A program made the position numbers and the translations under genes. 10,661 nucleotides of DNA from Candidatus Magasanikiibacteriota bacterium. Its GTDB lineage: Bacteria; Patescibacteriota; Patescibacteriia; Magasanikbacterales; UBA922. Each line of letters begins with the position of its first letter. Within the stretch, counting starts at the first letter, position 1. Shown here in pieces: positions 1 to 5,433 of this stretch. The DNA lies in contig QIHL01000019.1 of the NCBI GenBank assembly GCA_003230965.1, forward strand, positions 1-10,661, written 5' to 3'. The notes under the pieces are model-generated. The model did not search any database and was not told where the DNA came from. It was given only the letters and a program-made list of their open reading frames with translations.

Positions 1-61
1 AAGAAAAAGTGTAACCTTTGAAAATTATTAATGCTCTTTTTCTTAAACCTCGTATACTTTG

Positions 62-715
62 TTATCGGATGTAGCAAATATTTTTTTTCTCTTTATTATT
101 ATTTTTTTTATTTTTTGTTAGCACCAAAACTTCTTGATTCATAGTTTCGTCATTTTGACTCTCTTTTGCGACAAAATCCTTCCAATCTCCTAGAAAAATA
201 TCAAAACCGAAAAATTCAGCGAGTTGTTTTATTTTCTCAGCTGAATGAAAATATTTTGTAGTTTCAGCTCCTTTAATGTATTCAGAGTTTGAATCTCCCG
301 ACACTTTAAAAAACTTGACCGTAAATTTATCGCCATCTTTTAACGTGCGAGTTTCGTTATCTGGAAACTGTTCGCCATTATATAAAAAGCGTGCATTGGT
401 TGAATAGCTTTTTAATTCAGGTTTTGTGCTTCCGATCGTGGCGATAAGTTTACCTCCTTGCTTCAATTTTGTGGAGATCAGTCTAAACAATGCTTCTAGA
501 TTATCAATATGGTCTATTGTGTATTTCATTATAGCAAGGTCAAGTTTTTTATCTTCAAGACTATTCAGATATTCTAAAATTTCATTTTTAACAAAAGAAA
601 TGACTTTACTTCGGTTTTGATATTTTTCGTTGGAAATGTATTTTTTTGCCAGTTCAAGCATATGTGGTGAAATATCCACCCAGTCTATATGAACTGTACC
701 CCTTTTAACGGACAC
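62..715 (-). pseudogene. Truncated class I SAM-dependent methyltransferase (C-terminal part)
   Basis: This is the C-terminal part of a Rossmann-fold (class I) methyltransferase. The frame opens at a GTG at 715, but residues 1 to about 9 are encoded by the inverted repeat of the adjacent insertion sequence. Native sequence starts near 689. The first recognisable element is the acidic post-I strand (VDISPHMLELAKK, about residues 13-25). A motif II-like strand follows (LDLAIMKYTIDHIDN, about 59-73), then a motif III-like strand (LKQGGKLIATIGS). The glycine-rich motif I (usually G-x-G-x-G) that binds S-adenosylmethionine should lie just before VDIS and is missing, so the product should be inactive. 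The tail is Lys/Asn-rich low complexity and ends with TAA at 62-64. No ribosome binding site precedes the GTG. The substrate cannot be told from what remains. I am confident of the fold and of the truncation. Confidence 0.8.
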
Positions 716-727
716 TAAATAAAAACC
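690..727 (+). repeat. Left terminal inverted repeat of the insertion sequence
   Basis: It begins TGAACTGTACCCC and continues to a GGACAC-x-AAATAAAAA block. It pairs imperfectly with the reverse complement of 2058-2096, where the same blocks recur in the same order with small indels. The TAG stop of orfB (727-729) touches its inner edge, and the GTG that opens the truncated methyltransferase frame (715) lies within it. Confidence 0.88.
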
Positions 728-1629
728 TACTCTTTAGCAGATAAAAGATGATTCCTGTATTCTACTGGGGTCATCTTTTTTAAATTCCATTGTGGTCTAT
801 CATTATTATAATAATCCATATAATTAGTTATGACATCTTTGATTTCTGTAAAGTTTTTACAGGATTTGTATTCTACCTCGTCTTTGAGATGTCCAAAAAA
901 TGATTCTATAGGTGAATTATCAATACAATTTCCTTTTCTAGACATTGATTGTACCATATTACGATTCTGTATCATAGTGATATATTGTGGGTTAGTGTAG
1001 TGGAATCCTTGATCAGAGTGTATTAACATATCCTTAGTACTGTCATCTAAATTGTCTATGGTATTTAATACCAATTCCATCTGTAGATGGGATTGTATAT
1101 TCCAGGCTATTATCTCTTTTGTGGTAATATCTTTAACAACAGATAAATAAGCAAAGCGATGATTGAAAGGTATATATGTAATATCAGTACATCCAACTTG
1201 GCGAGGCTTATTTTGTTTAAAATTCCTGTTCAGAATATTATCACAAGTTCTATGTTCTAAGGTTTTTTTCATAATCATTTTGTAGGGATTCTTTCTTCTT
1301 ACTCTGGTTATCAATCCATACTTGTTTTTGATACGAATAATCTTTTTGTGGTTCATTATTATACTTTTCTCTCTCTTAAGTCGCATCTGTATGGTTCTCC
1401 AACCATATTTCCCTTTCTTTCTATCAAATATTTCCTTAATTAGTAAGTAATCCTCATAATCATTGTCTGGTGTATTAGTAGTTCTAAGCCATTCATAATA
1501 CCCACTTCTTGAAACACCCGCTACTACACACAACCTCTTTATCTTTTTGCCAAGTTTTCTGATTATTTGATATTTTTGTTTTGGCCTGAGTTTTACTCCG
1601 CTCTTTTGGCCCGGAGCTTGGCTAAAAAA
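727..1629 (-). CDS. IS3-family transposase OrfB, DDE integrase domain
   Basis: This is the catalytic half of the transposase, which cuts and joins the element's ends. The frame is open from just after a TGA at 1630-1632 and runs to TAG at 727. A TTG at 1533 could be taken as a start, but it falls inside the conserved N-terminal stretch: KYQIIRKL precedes it in frame and VSRSGYYEW follows it. I therefore expect translation by -1 frameshifting from orfA, giving a fusion of about 423 residues. Counting from the TTG, the order is an HTH_21-type region (to about residue 80) followed by the rve integrase core. The core has catalytic D117 (CTDITYI), D174 (HSDQGFHYT) and E210 (SPIESFFGHLKDE). The D174-E210 gap is 35 residues, the DD(35)E spacing of the family. 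The C-terminus (YYNNDRPQWNLKKMTPVEY) is also typical. No internal stop or frameshift is seen. Confidence 0.93.
   Translation of the reverse strand, partial: FFSQAPGQKSGVKLRPKQKYQIIRKLGKKIKRLCVVAGVSRSGYYEWLRTTNTPDNDYEDYLLIKEIFDRKKGKYGWRTIQMRLKREKSIIMNHKKIIRIKNKYGLITRVRRKNPYKMIMKKTLEHRTCDNILNRNFKQNKPRQVGCTDITYIPFNHRFAYLSVVKDITTKEIIAWNIQSHLQMELVLNTIDNLDDSTKDMLIHSDQGFHYTNPQYITMIQNRNMVQSMSRKGNCIDNSPIESFFGHLKDEVEYKSCKNFTEIKDVITNYMDYYNNDRPQWNLKKMTPVEYRNHLLSAKE
1593..1629 (-). promoter_or_regulatory. Programmed -1 ribosomal frameshift signal between orfA and orfB
   Basis: The heptamer T TTT TTA lies at 1629-1623 on the minus strand, in register with orfA codons GAT TTT TTA (codons 123-125). A -1 slip there enters the orfB frame, which opens exactly at this point because a TGA in that frame sits directly upstream (1632-1630). 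After a 5-nt spacer a hairpin can form: GCTCCG (1617-1612) with CGGAGT (1600-1595), closed by an 11-nt loop and including one G-U pair. The TAA of orfA overlaps the 3' arm. A heptamer, a 5-9 nt spacer and a downstream stem is the classical layout of this kind of signal. Function is inferred from sequence. Confidence 0.75.
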
Positions 1630-1997
1630 TCATTCTCAGCCTTAAGGTATTCTATCTTAGTTTCTAAGTATTCAATTTTTTCTTTGTCTGAATCATATTT
1701 AATTTTAGGTCGCCCACCTTTTTTACCACGAGTTTCTTTTAATCCATTTATACCTTTTCTCTTTACTATCTTTCTCCATCTGCCTAGACATTCTTTAGGT
1801 TGGACTTTGCCAATTATATTTAAGTCTAATCCTGCTTGTTTAAATATCTCCGAAGAAGTCAATCCTTGTTCGTATAACTTGATAGACATCTCTTTAAAAG
1901 ATTGAGTGTAAGTGATTGATTTTTCAGTGCATGTCTTCACACTGATATTGGACAGTAATTGCCTTGTTTCTTTTTTGGTGAACATTCTTTTGCTCAT
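1593..1997 (-). CDS. IS3-family transposase OrfA, helix-turn-helix DNA-binding protein
   Basis: This 134-residue protein is the DNA-binding component that recognises the element's inverted repeats. A helix-turn-helix region is seen around residues 28-65 (GLTSSEIFKQAGLD, then VQPKECLGRWRKIV). A basic GKKGGRPK segment follows (about 91-98). The last 35 residues form a leucine-zipper-like helix (KIEYLETKIEYLKAENDFLAKL), which mediates multimerisation in this family. The ATG start at 1997 is preceded by an AT-rich stretch without a Shine-Dalgarno sequence. No earlier start is plausible because the right-end hairpin lies just upstream. The last ten codons overlap the opening of orfB in the -1 frame. 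OrfA alone usually acts as a regulator or inhibitor, and the OrfAB fusion is the active transposase. Confidence 0.88.
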   Translation of the reverse strand: MSKRMFTKKETRQLLSNISVKTCTEKSITYTQSFKEMSIKLYEQGLTSSEIFKQAGLDLNIIGKVQPKECLGRWRKIVKRKGINGLKETRGKKGGRPKIKYDSDKEKIEYLETKIEYLKAENDFLAKLRAKRAE

Positions 1998-2043
1998 ATG
2001 TTTTAATTTTATTATTACTTAGTAGTTATATTTTACCACATAC

Positions 2044-2082
2044 AAAAAAGTGGACACGGTTTTTTATTTCGTGTCCACTTTT
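2044..2082 (-). terminator. Terminator-like hairpin at the ftsL-facing end of the insertion sequence
   Basis: On the minus strand, AAAAGTGGACACG (2082-2070) pairs perfectly with CGTGTCCACTTTT (2058-2046). The stem is 13 bp with an 11-nt A-rich loop, and the U-tract totals six T's, four of them within the stem. It lies between ftsL and orfA and is oriented to stop minus-strand transcripts arriving from ftsL. It would therefore terminate the mraZ-rsmH-ftsL transcript, which has no terminator of its own in 2097-2127, and would keep read-through RNA from expressing the transposase. The 5' arm overlaps the inner part of the right inverted repeat. Confidence 0.7.
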
Positions 2083-2096
2083 GGGGGTACAGTTCA
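2058..2096 (-). repeat. Right terminal inverted repeat of the insertion sequence
   Basis: The reverse complement reads TGAACTGTACCCCC, then a GGACAC block, then AAATAAAAAACC, matching the left end at 690-727 with small indels. The outermost TG...CA dinucleotides fix the element edges at 690 and 2096. The sequence from 2097 to the ftsL stop is only 31 bp and contains no methyltransferase N-terminus. Confidence 0.85.
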
Positions 2097-2127
2097 GATG
2101 GAAGTTGGATTATATACTTTACCAATT

Positions 2128-2472
2128 TTAGCGTCTTGCAACAACACCATCAACACTTGCTAAATAGTCAATATGCTTGACTGCAACCAAGTTCATACTA
2201 TTAAGACGATTTTCAATTGACTGCATAGAACTACGAGAAGCAACCTCAATGTTTAACTGTCTATTCTCTTGTTGCAAAGAAACAATATCACTACTAAGTT
2301 TTTGAATTTTATACCCTTTTGTAGAAATATTATTTATGTTATATATGTATAACATACTAAAAACCAATACAACAACTACAAGACACGTTCTAAAACTTGC
2401 AGAAAAAAATAACTTTTGGAGCACAAGACGTTTTTGTCTCATAGTATTAATATTTCGTGCGTATGGACTCAT
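2128..2472 (-). CDS. ftsL: FtsL-like septum protein (small bitopic membrane protein)
   Basis: This 114-residue protein has a basic cytoplasmic N-terminus (residues 1-28, many Arg/Lys) and one membrane helix (about 29-46, LVVVVLVFSMLYIY). An extracytoplasmic coiled coil follows (about 55-91, with the heptad-like stretch LSSDIVSLQQENRQLNIEV). That is the architecture of FtsL/DivIC proteins, which bridge the division complex and activate septal peptidoglycan synthesis with FtsB and FtsQ. Sequence identity in this family is low, so the assignment rests on topology plus its place right after rsmH, where ftsL normally sits. The gap to rsmH is 29 bp. The ATG at 2472 has no Shine-Dalgarno; an ATG at 2442 is an alternative start. 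DivIC/FtsB is the main alternative identity. The septal transpeptidase gene expected next is replaced by the insertion sequence. Confidence 0.75.
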   Translation of the reverse strand: MSPYARNINTMRQKRLVLQKLFFSASFRTCLVVVVLVFSMLYIYNINNISTKGYKIQKLSSDIVSLQQENRQLNIEVASRSSMQSIENRLNSMNLVAVKHIDYLASVDGVVARR

Positions 2473-2501
2473 ATATCAAGAAAAAAATAGAAATGAATAA
2501 T

Positions 2502-3467
2502 TTATATTTTTTCAACAACGCGGAGTTTTGCAGATCGCGAACGAGAATTTTCTTTTGTTTCTTCTTCACTTGGAACTGTTGGCTTTTTCTGTACTAATTT
2601 AACTGTTTTACCATCGTATGACTTAAATAAATGTTTTACTATTCTATCTTCAATGGAATGAAATGTGATGACAGCAAGTCGCCCTCCAGTATCTAAAACT
2701 TCAATTGCATCGGGAATAGTATTTTCTAGCACCATAAGTTCATCATTCACAGCAATACGCAATGCTTGAAATACTTTTGTAGCTGGATGCAAACCGCCAA
2801 TCCACGGAATCTCTTTATCTGTTTTTAATTTTTTTCTATATGTTTGTAAAATAATCTCAACCAAATCACCAACAGTTTCAATCACATGATCATTTTGCGT
2901 TTCAATAATTGATTGCGCAATTTCTTTTGATAAAGATTCTTCACCATATTTTTGAAAAATCTCTGTCAACTTACTTACTGAAGCTGTATTTACTATCTCT
3001 GCTGCAGTACAACGACCGTACAGTGGCATTCCATCTAGTGCAATTGGTGGATTAACAACTACATGTTCACAATTCAATCTAGGGTCATACCGCATATCAA
3101 GTGGTTCATCTACATTTTGAAAACTGAAACCTCTCTCTCGTTCTTCAAATTGTGGACTAGACCAACCAAGATCCATAATAATGCCATCCACTGTACCAAA
3201 TTTTTCTGACTCAACAATCTGTTTTAAATGAACAAAATTTTCTCTTACAAATGTAGTTCTATTCTGATACTGATACAGGTGTTGCTTTGCGCGTAACAAT
3301 GATTCAGGATCCACATCAATTCCAAGCAATCCGCCGTTTGGTGCTGTTTGTTCAAGGATTTTTTCTGCATGCCCTCCATCTCCGAGTGTACAATCAATAA
3401 TATTCTTTCCAGATGCAAGATTTAGAGCAATACTTATTTCATTGAGGAGTACTGGGATGTGACGCAT
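2502..3467 (-). CDS. rsmH: 16S rRNA (cytosine1402-N4)-methyltransferase RsmH (MraW)
   Basis: RsmH methylates N4 of C1402 in the decoding centre of 16S rRNA, using S-adenosylmethionine. I chose the ATG at 3467 because MRHIPVLLNE is the canonical beginning; this gives 321 residues. An upstream in-frame TTG at 3497 adds ten unconserved residues, although an SD-like GGGGAG (3509-3514) lies 11 nt before it. Visible landmarks are motif I (IDCTLGDGGH, 24-33), GIDVDPESL (49-57), DLGWSSPQ (99-106; Val is more usual where Trp102 sits), ERGFSFQ, TAAEIVN (154-160), the central HPATKVFQALRIAVN (227-241), ITFHSIEDRIVK (267-278) and the C-terminal NSRSRSAKLR (307-316). About 22 extra residues with two cysteines (130-152) sit between LDMRYDP and TAAEIVN, where most homologues have only a few. 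It is the second gene of the mraZ operon, 79 bp after mraZ. Confidence 0.95.
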   Translation of the reverse strand: MRHIPVLLNEISIALNLASGKNIIDCTLGDGGHAEKILEQTAPNGGLLGIDVDPESLLRAKQHLYQYQNRTTFVRENFVHLKQIVESEKFGTVDGIIMDLGWSSPQFEERERGFSFQNVDEPLDMRYDPRLNCEHVVVNPPIALDGMPLYGRCTAAEIVNTASVSKLTEIFQKYGEESLSKEIAQSIIETQNDHVIETVGDLVEIILQTYRKKLKTDKEIPWIGGLHPATKVFQALRIAVNDELMVLENTIPDAIEVLDTGGRLAVITFHSIEDRIVKHLFKSYDGKTVKLVQKKPTVPSEEETKENSRSRSAKLRVVEKI

Positions 3468-3546
3468 ACGATTCAATAAACAATGAGCAACTAGCAAAAA
3501 ACAATGTACTCCCCTATCTTTTATTTATTGCTAATCAATATTTAAT

Positions 3547-3978
3547 TTATACACCAAGTTCACCCATCTGCTCTGCAATAGCATCGCTATTCTTTTCTGC
3601 ATTTTTACTATATTTTTTCCATTCGGTCTGATTCCATAATTCCAACCGATTATACAAACCTGCTATAATAATTTCCTTTTTCAAATCCGCATAATTTCGC
3701 AAATATTCTGGCAACATTACACGACCTTGCTTATCAACAGATATATCCATTGCTCCTGCCAACATGAGACGTGCAAATGCACGTGCATTGGCTTGTGAGA
3801 ATGGCAATGTGGCAAGTTTATCTGCTAGTTTTTTCCATTCACTTTTGGTATATAGAAACAAGCAGTGGTCAAGACCACGCGTCACAACTGCTCCTTTTGC
3901 CAATTCCATACGAAATTTCTTTGGAACTGCGAGACGACCTTTGTCATCCAGATTGTGGGTGTATTCACCTATAAACAT
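3547..3978 (-). CDS. mraZ: Transcriptional regulator MraZ
   Basis: MraZ is the DNA-binding autoregulator of the dcw cluster. I chose the ATG at 3978 because MFIGEYTHNLDDKGRLAVP is the canonical N-terminus; it gives 143 residues, the usual family length. The frame can be extended 24 codons to 4050, but that extension runs across the operator and promoter and is not conserved-looking. Two SpoVT-AbrB-like half-domains are visible, each with its signature: DDKGRLAVP (11-19) and DKQGRVMLP (82-90). In the family these assemble into a ring of subunits that reads tandem TGGG-type boxes, and four such boxes lie directly upstream (4015-4049). No Shine-Dalgarno is seen before the ATG. It heads an operon with rsmH and ftsL. 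Confidence 0.95.
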   Translation of the reverse strand: MFIGEYTHNLDDKGRLAVPKKFRMELAKGAVVTRGLDHCLFLYTKSEWKKLADKLATLPFSQANARAFARLMLAGAMDISVDKQGRVMLPEYLRNYADLKKEIIIAGLYNRLELWNQTEWKKYSKNAEKNSDAIAEQMGELGV

Positions 3979-4014
3979 AGATTCTTTGAGGTAAAGTAGG
4001 AAGACAAGCATTTC

Positions 4015-4049
4015 CCCCACTTTCCACCACTTAATCCCATTATATACCA
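4015..4049 (-). promoter_or_regulatory. MraZ operator: four TGG(G/T)N boxes at exact 10-bp spacing
   Basis: On the minus strand, reading toward mraZ, the boxes are TGGTA (4049-4045), TGGGA (4039-4035), TGGTG (4029-4025) and TGGGG (4019-4015). Each is separated by 5 nt, a strict 10-bp period that places all boxes on one face of the helix. MraZ proteins characterised in other bacteria bind direct repeats of TGGGN with 5-nt spacers upstream of their own gene, so autoregulation is expected. The array overlaps the -10 element and runs past the likely transcription start, a layout suited to repression. Confidence 0.8.
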
Positions 4050-4067
4050 CTTCTATTACTTGTGCAA
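4039..4067 (-). promoter_or_regulatory. Probable sigma70-type promoter of mraZ-rsmH-ftsL
   Basis: A perfect -10 hexamer TATAAT (4044-4039) lies 17 bp downstream of TTGCAC (4067-4062), a weak -35. Using a 16-bp spacer, TGCACA is an alternative -35 with 4 of 6 matches. The -10 falls between the first and second MraZ boxes. Predicted transcription would begin near 4032, leaving a leader of about 55 nt. Confidence 0.6.
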
Positions 4068-4083
4068 CCCTTTTACCCCCTTG

Positions 4084-4092
4084 TTATCCACA
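4084..4092 (+). promoter_or_regulatory. Perfect DnaA box consensus (TTATCCACA)
   Basis: The 9-mer matches the strong DnaA-box consensus exactly. It sits about 17 bp upstream of the mraZ -35 region and outside the uvrC terminator. It also forms part of a short GTTAT...ATAAC inverted repeat (4083-4100). A single 9-mer can occur by chance in AT-rich DNA, so binding is only a possibility. I noticed no second box in this intergenic region. Confidence 0.35.
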
Positions 4093-4100
4093 TGTATAAC

Positions 4101-4133
4101 AAAAAACATCAACTTCTCTAGTTGATATTTTTT
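4101..4133 (-). terminator. Bidirectional intrinsic terminator after uvrC
   Basis: ATCAACT (4108-4114) and AGTTGAT (4120-4126) pair around a 5-nt loop. The stem is extended on both sides by A6 (4101-4106) against T6 (4128-4133) across one wobble or mismatch position. Either strand therefore shows a hairpin followed by a T-run. It lies about 15 bp after the uvrC stop and before the mraZ promoter, separating the two operons. Confidence 0.78.
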
Positions 4134-4146
4134 ATTTAAGATATTT

Positions 4147-5424
4147 CTAGAGCTTCCGCAGTTTTCGTTGATACGAAATCGCAAAACGATGAGCTTCGTC
4201 ACGCACACGAATGAGTATTGGCTTTGCACAGGCGACTGCTTTTATAAATGCTTGTCGTGCTTTTGTCTCTTGTGGTACTGTTGACTCAACAAAAAAAATA
4301 TCATTGTGTTTACGTTCTGTTCCTTTACATATACCAACAACTGGGACATAAATATTCTCTTGTTTCAAAACATGAGCAACACAATTTATCTGTGGCTTTC
4401 CGCCATCAATTAAAAATACATCTGGCAGTGACCATTCAAGATGTTTCACTCGTCTAGTCATTACTTCTTTCAGACAATCAACATCACTCTGACCATCAAC
4501 ATTTTTAATTTTGAATTTTCTGTATGCAGATTTGTTTGGTACTCCTTTGATAAAAACAACCATGCTTCCAACTTTCCCTGTAGAACCTAGATTAGAAATA
4601 TCATAACCTTCAATGCGACCAAATGACTTTATTTTTTTTGCTGGTGTTCTTTTGGAAAAAAAACCTTCGCTGATTAGTGCTACATCCTGAATCAACTCAA
4701 GCGAAAAAATTTGATTTCTGATACGTTTTGCTTCTTCATACTGATGCACTTTACTCGCAACTATCATATCTTTTTTCAAATGTATCAGTAATCGCTTCTT
4801 ATTTCCTCGTAAAAAAAGAACAAGTGGTTGAATAACTTTTTCTTGATACTGTTTTGATGTAATTTCTCCAGTACACACACCCAAGCACTGATTGAGTTGA
4901 TAATAAAAACATGGCGTGTGGTTCTTTGATAATTTACAAACAGAAAAATGAAATAGCCGACGCAAAATCTGCATTGTCGCTTTGCTGTTCAGTCCTGGAT
5001 ACGGTCCAAATACAAATTTGAAATTTGAAATTTGAAACTTTATATTATCAAACTCATGCTGTCGCACAGTCTTCACTTTTGGATACTCATCTTTTGTAAT
5101 TACAATATAATTCCAACTCTTATCATCACGCCAAAGAATATTGTATTTGGGTTGTTCTTTTTTGATACAATAACCTTCAAGAATAATCGCTTCAAGGACA
5201 GAATCAGTTTCTTTCCATTTGATGTTCACGACTTCATGAATCATATCTTCAATCGGACGGCTTTGCCCTTTACCTTTACTACCACAAAAATATGATTTTA
5301 CACGATGCTTCAATGATGTTGCCTTACCTACATAAATTAATTCCTTTTGTGTATTATAAAACAAATAAATACCCGAAGTATTTGGTAACGCATTTAGTCG
5401 TTTTTGTATTATAGAAATTGGCAT
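4147..5424 (-). CDS. uvrC: UvrC excinuclease subunit, short form without C-terminal HhH region
   Basis: UvrC makes the two incisions around a DNA lesion in nucleotide excision repair after UvrA and UvrB load. This copy has 425 residues against about 600 in most bacteria. Domains in order: a GIY-YIG nuclease (about 14-95; SGIYLF, LIYVGKATSLKHRV, with Y20, Y31 and R41 present and Glu in VLEAIILEG); a four-cysteine region (C163, C172, C180, C184; PCFYYQLNQCLGVC), the pattern associated with an iron-sulfur cluster in UvrC; a UVR helical hairpin that contacts UvrB (about 219-243); and the RNase H-like endonuclease (from about 268). The endonuclease carries the acidic residues D275 (YDIS), D340 (LIDGG) and D409 (RDEAHRFA). 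The protein stops right after the RDEAHRFAISYQRKLR motif, where others continue into tandem helix-hairpin-helix motifs. The ATG start lies nine bases after the uvrA stop with AGG nearby, so the two are surely cotranscribed. Confidence 0.93.
   Translation of the reverse strand: MPISIIQKRLNALPNTSGIYLFYNTQKELIYVGKATSLKHRVKSYFCGSKGKGQSRPIEDMIHEVVNIKWKETDSVLEAIILEGYCIKKEQPKYNILWRDDKSWNYIVITKDEYPKVKTVRQHEFDNIKFQISNFKFVFGPYPGLNSKATMQILRRLFHFSVCKLSKNHTPCFYYQLNQCLGVCTGEITSKQYQEKVIQPLVLFLRGNKKRLLIHLKKDMIVASKVHQYEEAKRIRNQIFSLELIQDVALISEGFFSKRTPAKKIKSFGRIEGYDISNLGSTGKVGSMVVFIKGVPNKSAYRKFKIKNVDGQSDVDCLKEVMTRRVKHLEWSLPDVFLIDGGKPQINCVAHVLKQENIYVPVVGICKGTERKHNDIFFVESTVPQETKARQAFIKAVACAKPILIRVRDEAHRFAISYQRKLRKL
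5014..5037 (+). repeat. Heptanucleotide tandem repeat (AAATTTG, about 3.4 copies) inside uvrC
   Basis: Three perfect tandem copies of AAATTTG at 5014, 5021 and 5028 are followed by AAA. On the coding strand the 7-nt unit cycles through all three frames and encodes about nine residues (UvrC 129-137, KFQISNFKF), just before the conserved FGPYP motif. The unit contains the palindrome CAAATTTG at each junction. The peptide is not a conserved UvrC element, so it appears to be an in-frame expansion or insertion. Confidence 0.8.
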
Positions 5425-5433
5425 ACCTACACA

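Larger units (their letters stand above)
690..2096 (-). mobile_element. IS3-family insertion sequence, IS150-like, structurally intact
   Basis: This 1407-bp element is bounded by imperfect inverted repeats that begin TGAACTGTACCCC at both ends. It carries orfA and orfB in the usual IS3 arrangement, overlapping in different frames. Both reading frames are intact and all three catalytic acidic residues of the DDE transposase are present, so it may be active. Length and organisation fit the family (about 1.2-1.5 kb). Assignment to the IS150-like subgroup rests on the character of OrfA (basic GRPK stretch followed by a leucine-zipper-like C-terminus) and is less certain. No 3-4 bp target duplication is visible: the left flank ends ...TATA at 689 and the right flank begins GATG at 2097. 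The element separates ftsL from a decapitated methyltransferase. Confidence 0.92.

Noticed and set aside
1..44. Inverted repeat AAGAAAAAG (1-9) with CTTTTTCTT (36-44), possible terminator after the methyltransferase remnant
   Set aside because: The stem is almost all A-T with a 26-nt loop, and the sequence past base 1 is unavailable. Such pairs are common in AT-rich DNA.
1604..1608. AAAAG run in orfA as the frameshift site
   Set aside because: In the orfA frame it reads GCC AAA AGA, which does not allow tandem re-pairing one base back. T TTT TTA at 1623-1629 fits all the rules.
690..2096. Search for a new mobile or defence system around the insertion sequence, including the methyltransferase as a modification enzyme
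   Set aside because: The element is a standard IS3-type transposon with no cargo. The methyltransferase remnant shows no restriction partner or DNA-methylase motif such as NPPY, and its fold resembles small-molecule or general class I methyltransferases.
3764..3994. Plus-strand open frames opposite mraZ, and likewise opposite uvrA, uvrC, the P-type ATPase and the insertion sequence
   Set aside because: They lie entirely inside well-identified minus-strand genes, show no family motifs and are compositional shadows.
3979..4050. Upstream extension of mraZ by 24 codons
   Set aside because: The extension crosses the MraZ boxes and the -10 element and precedes the canonical MFIGEYTHNLDDKGR start, so it is not coding.
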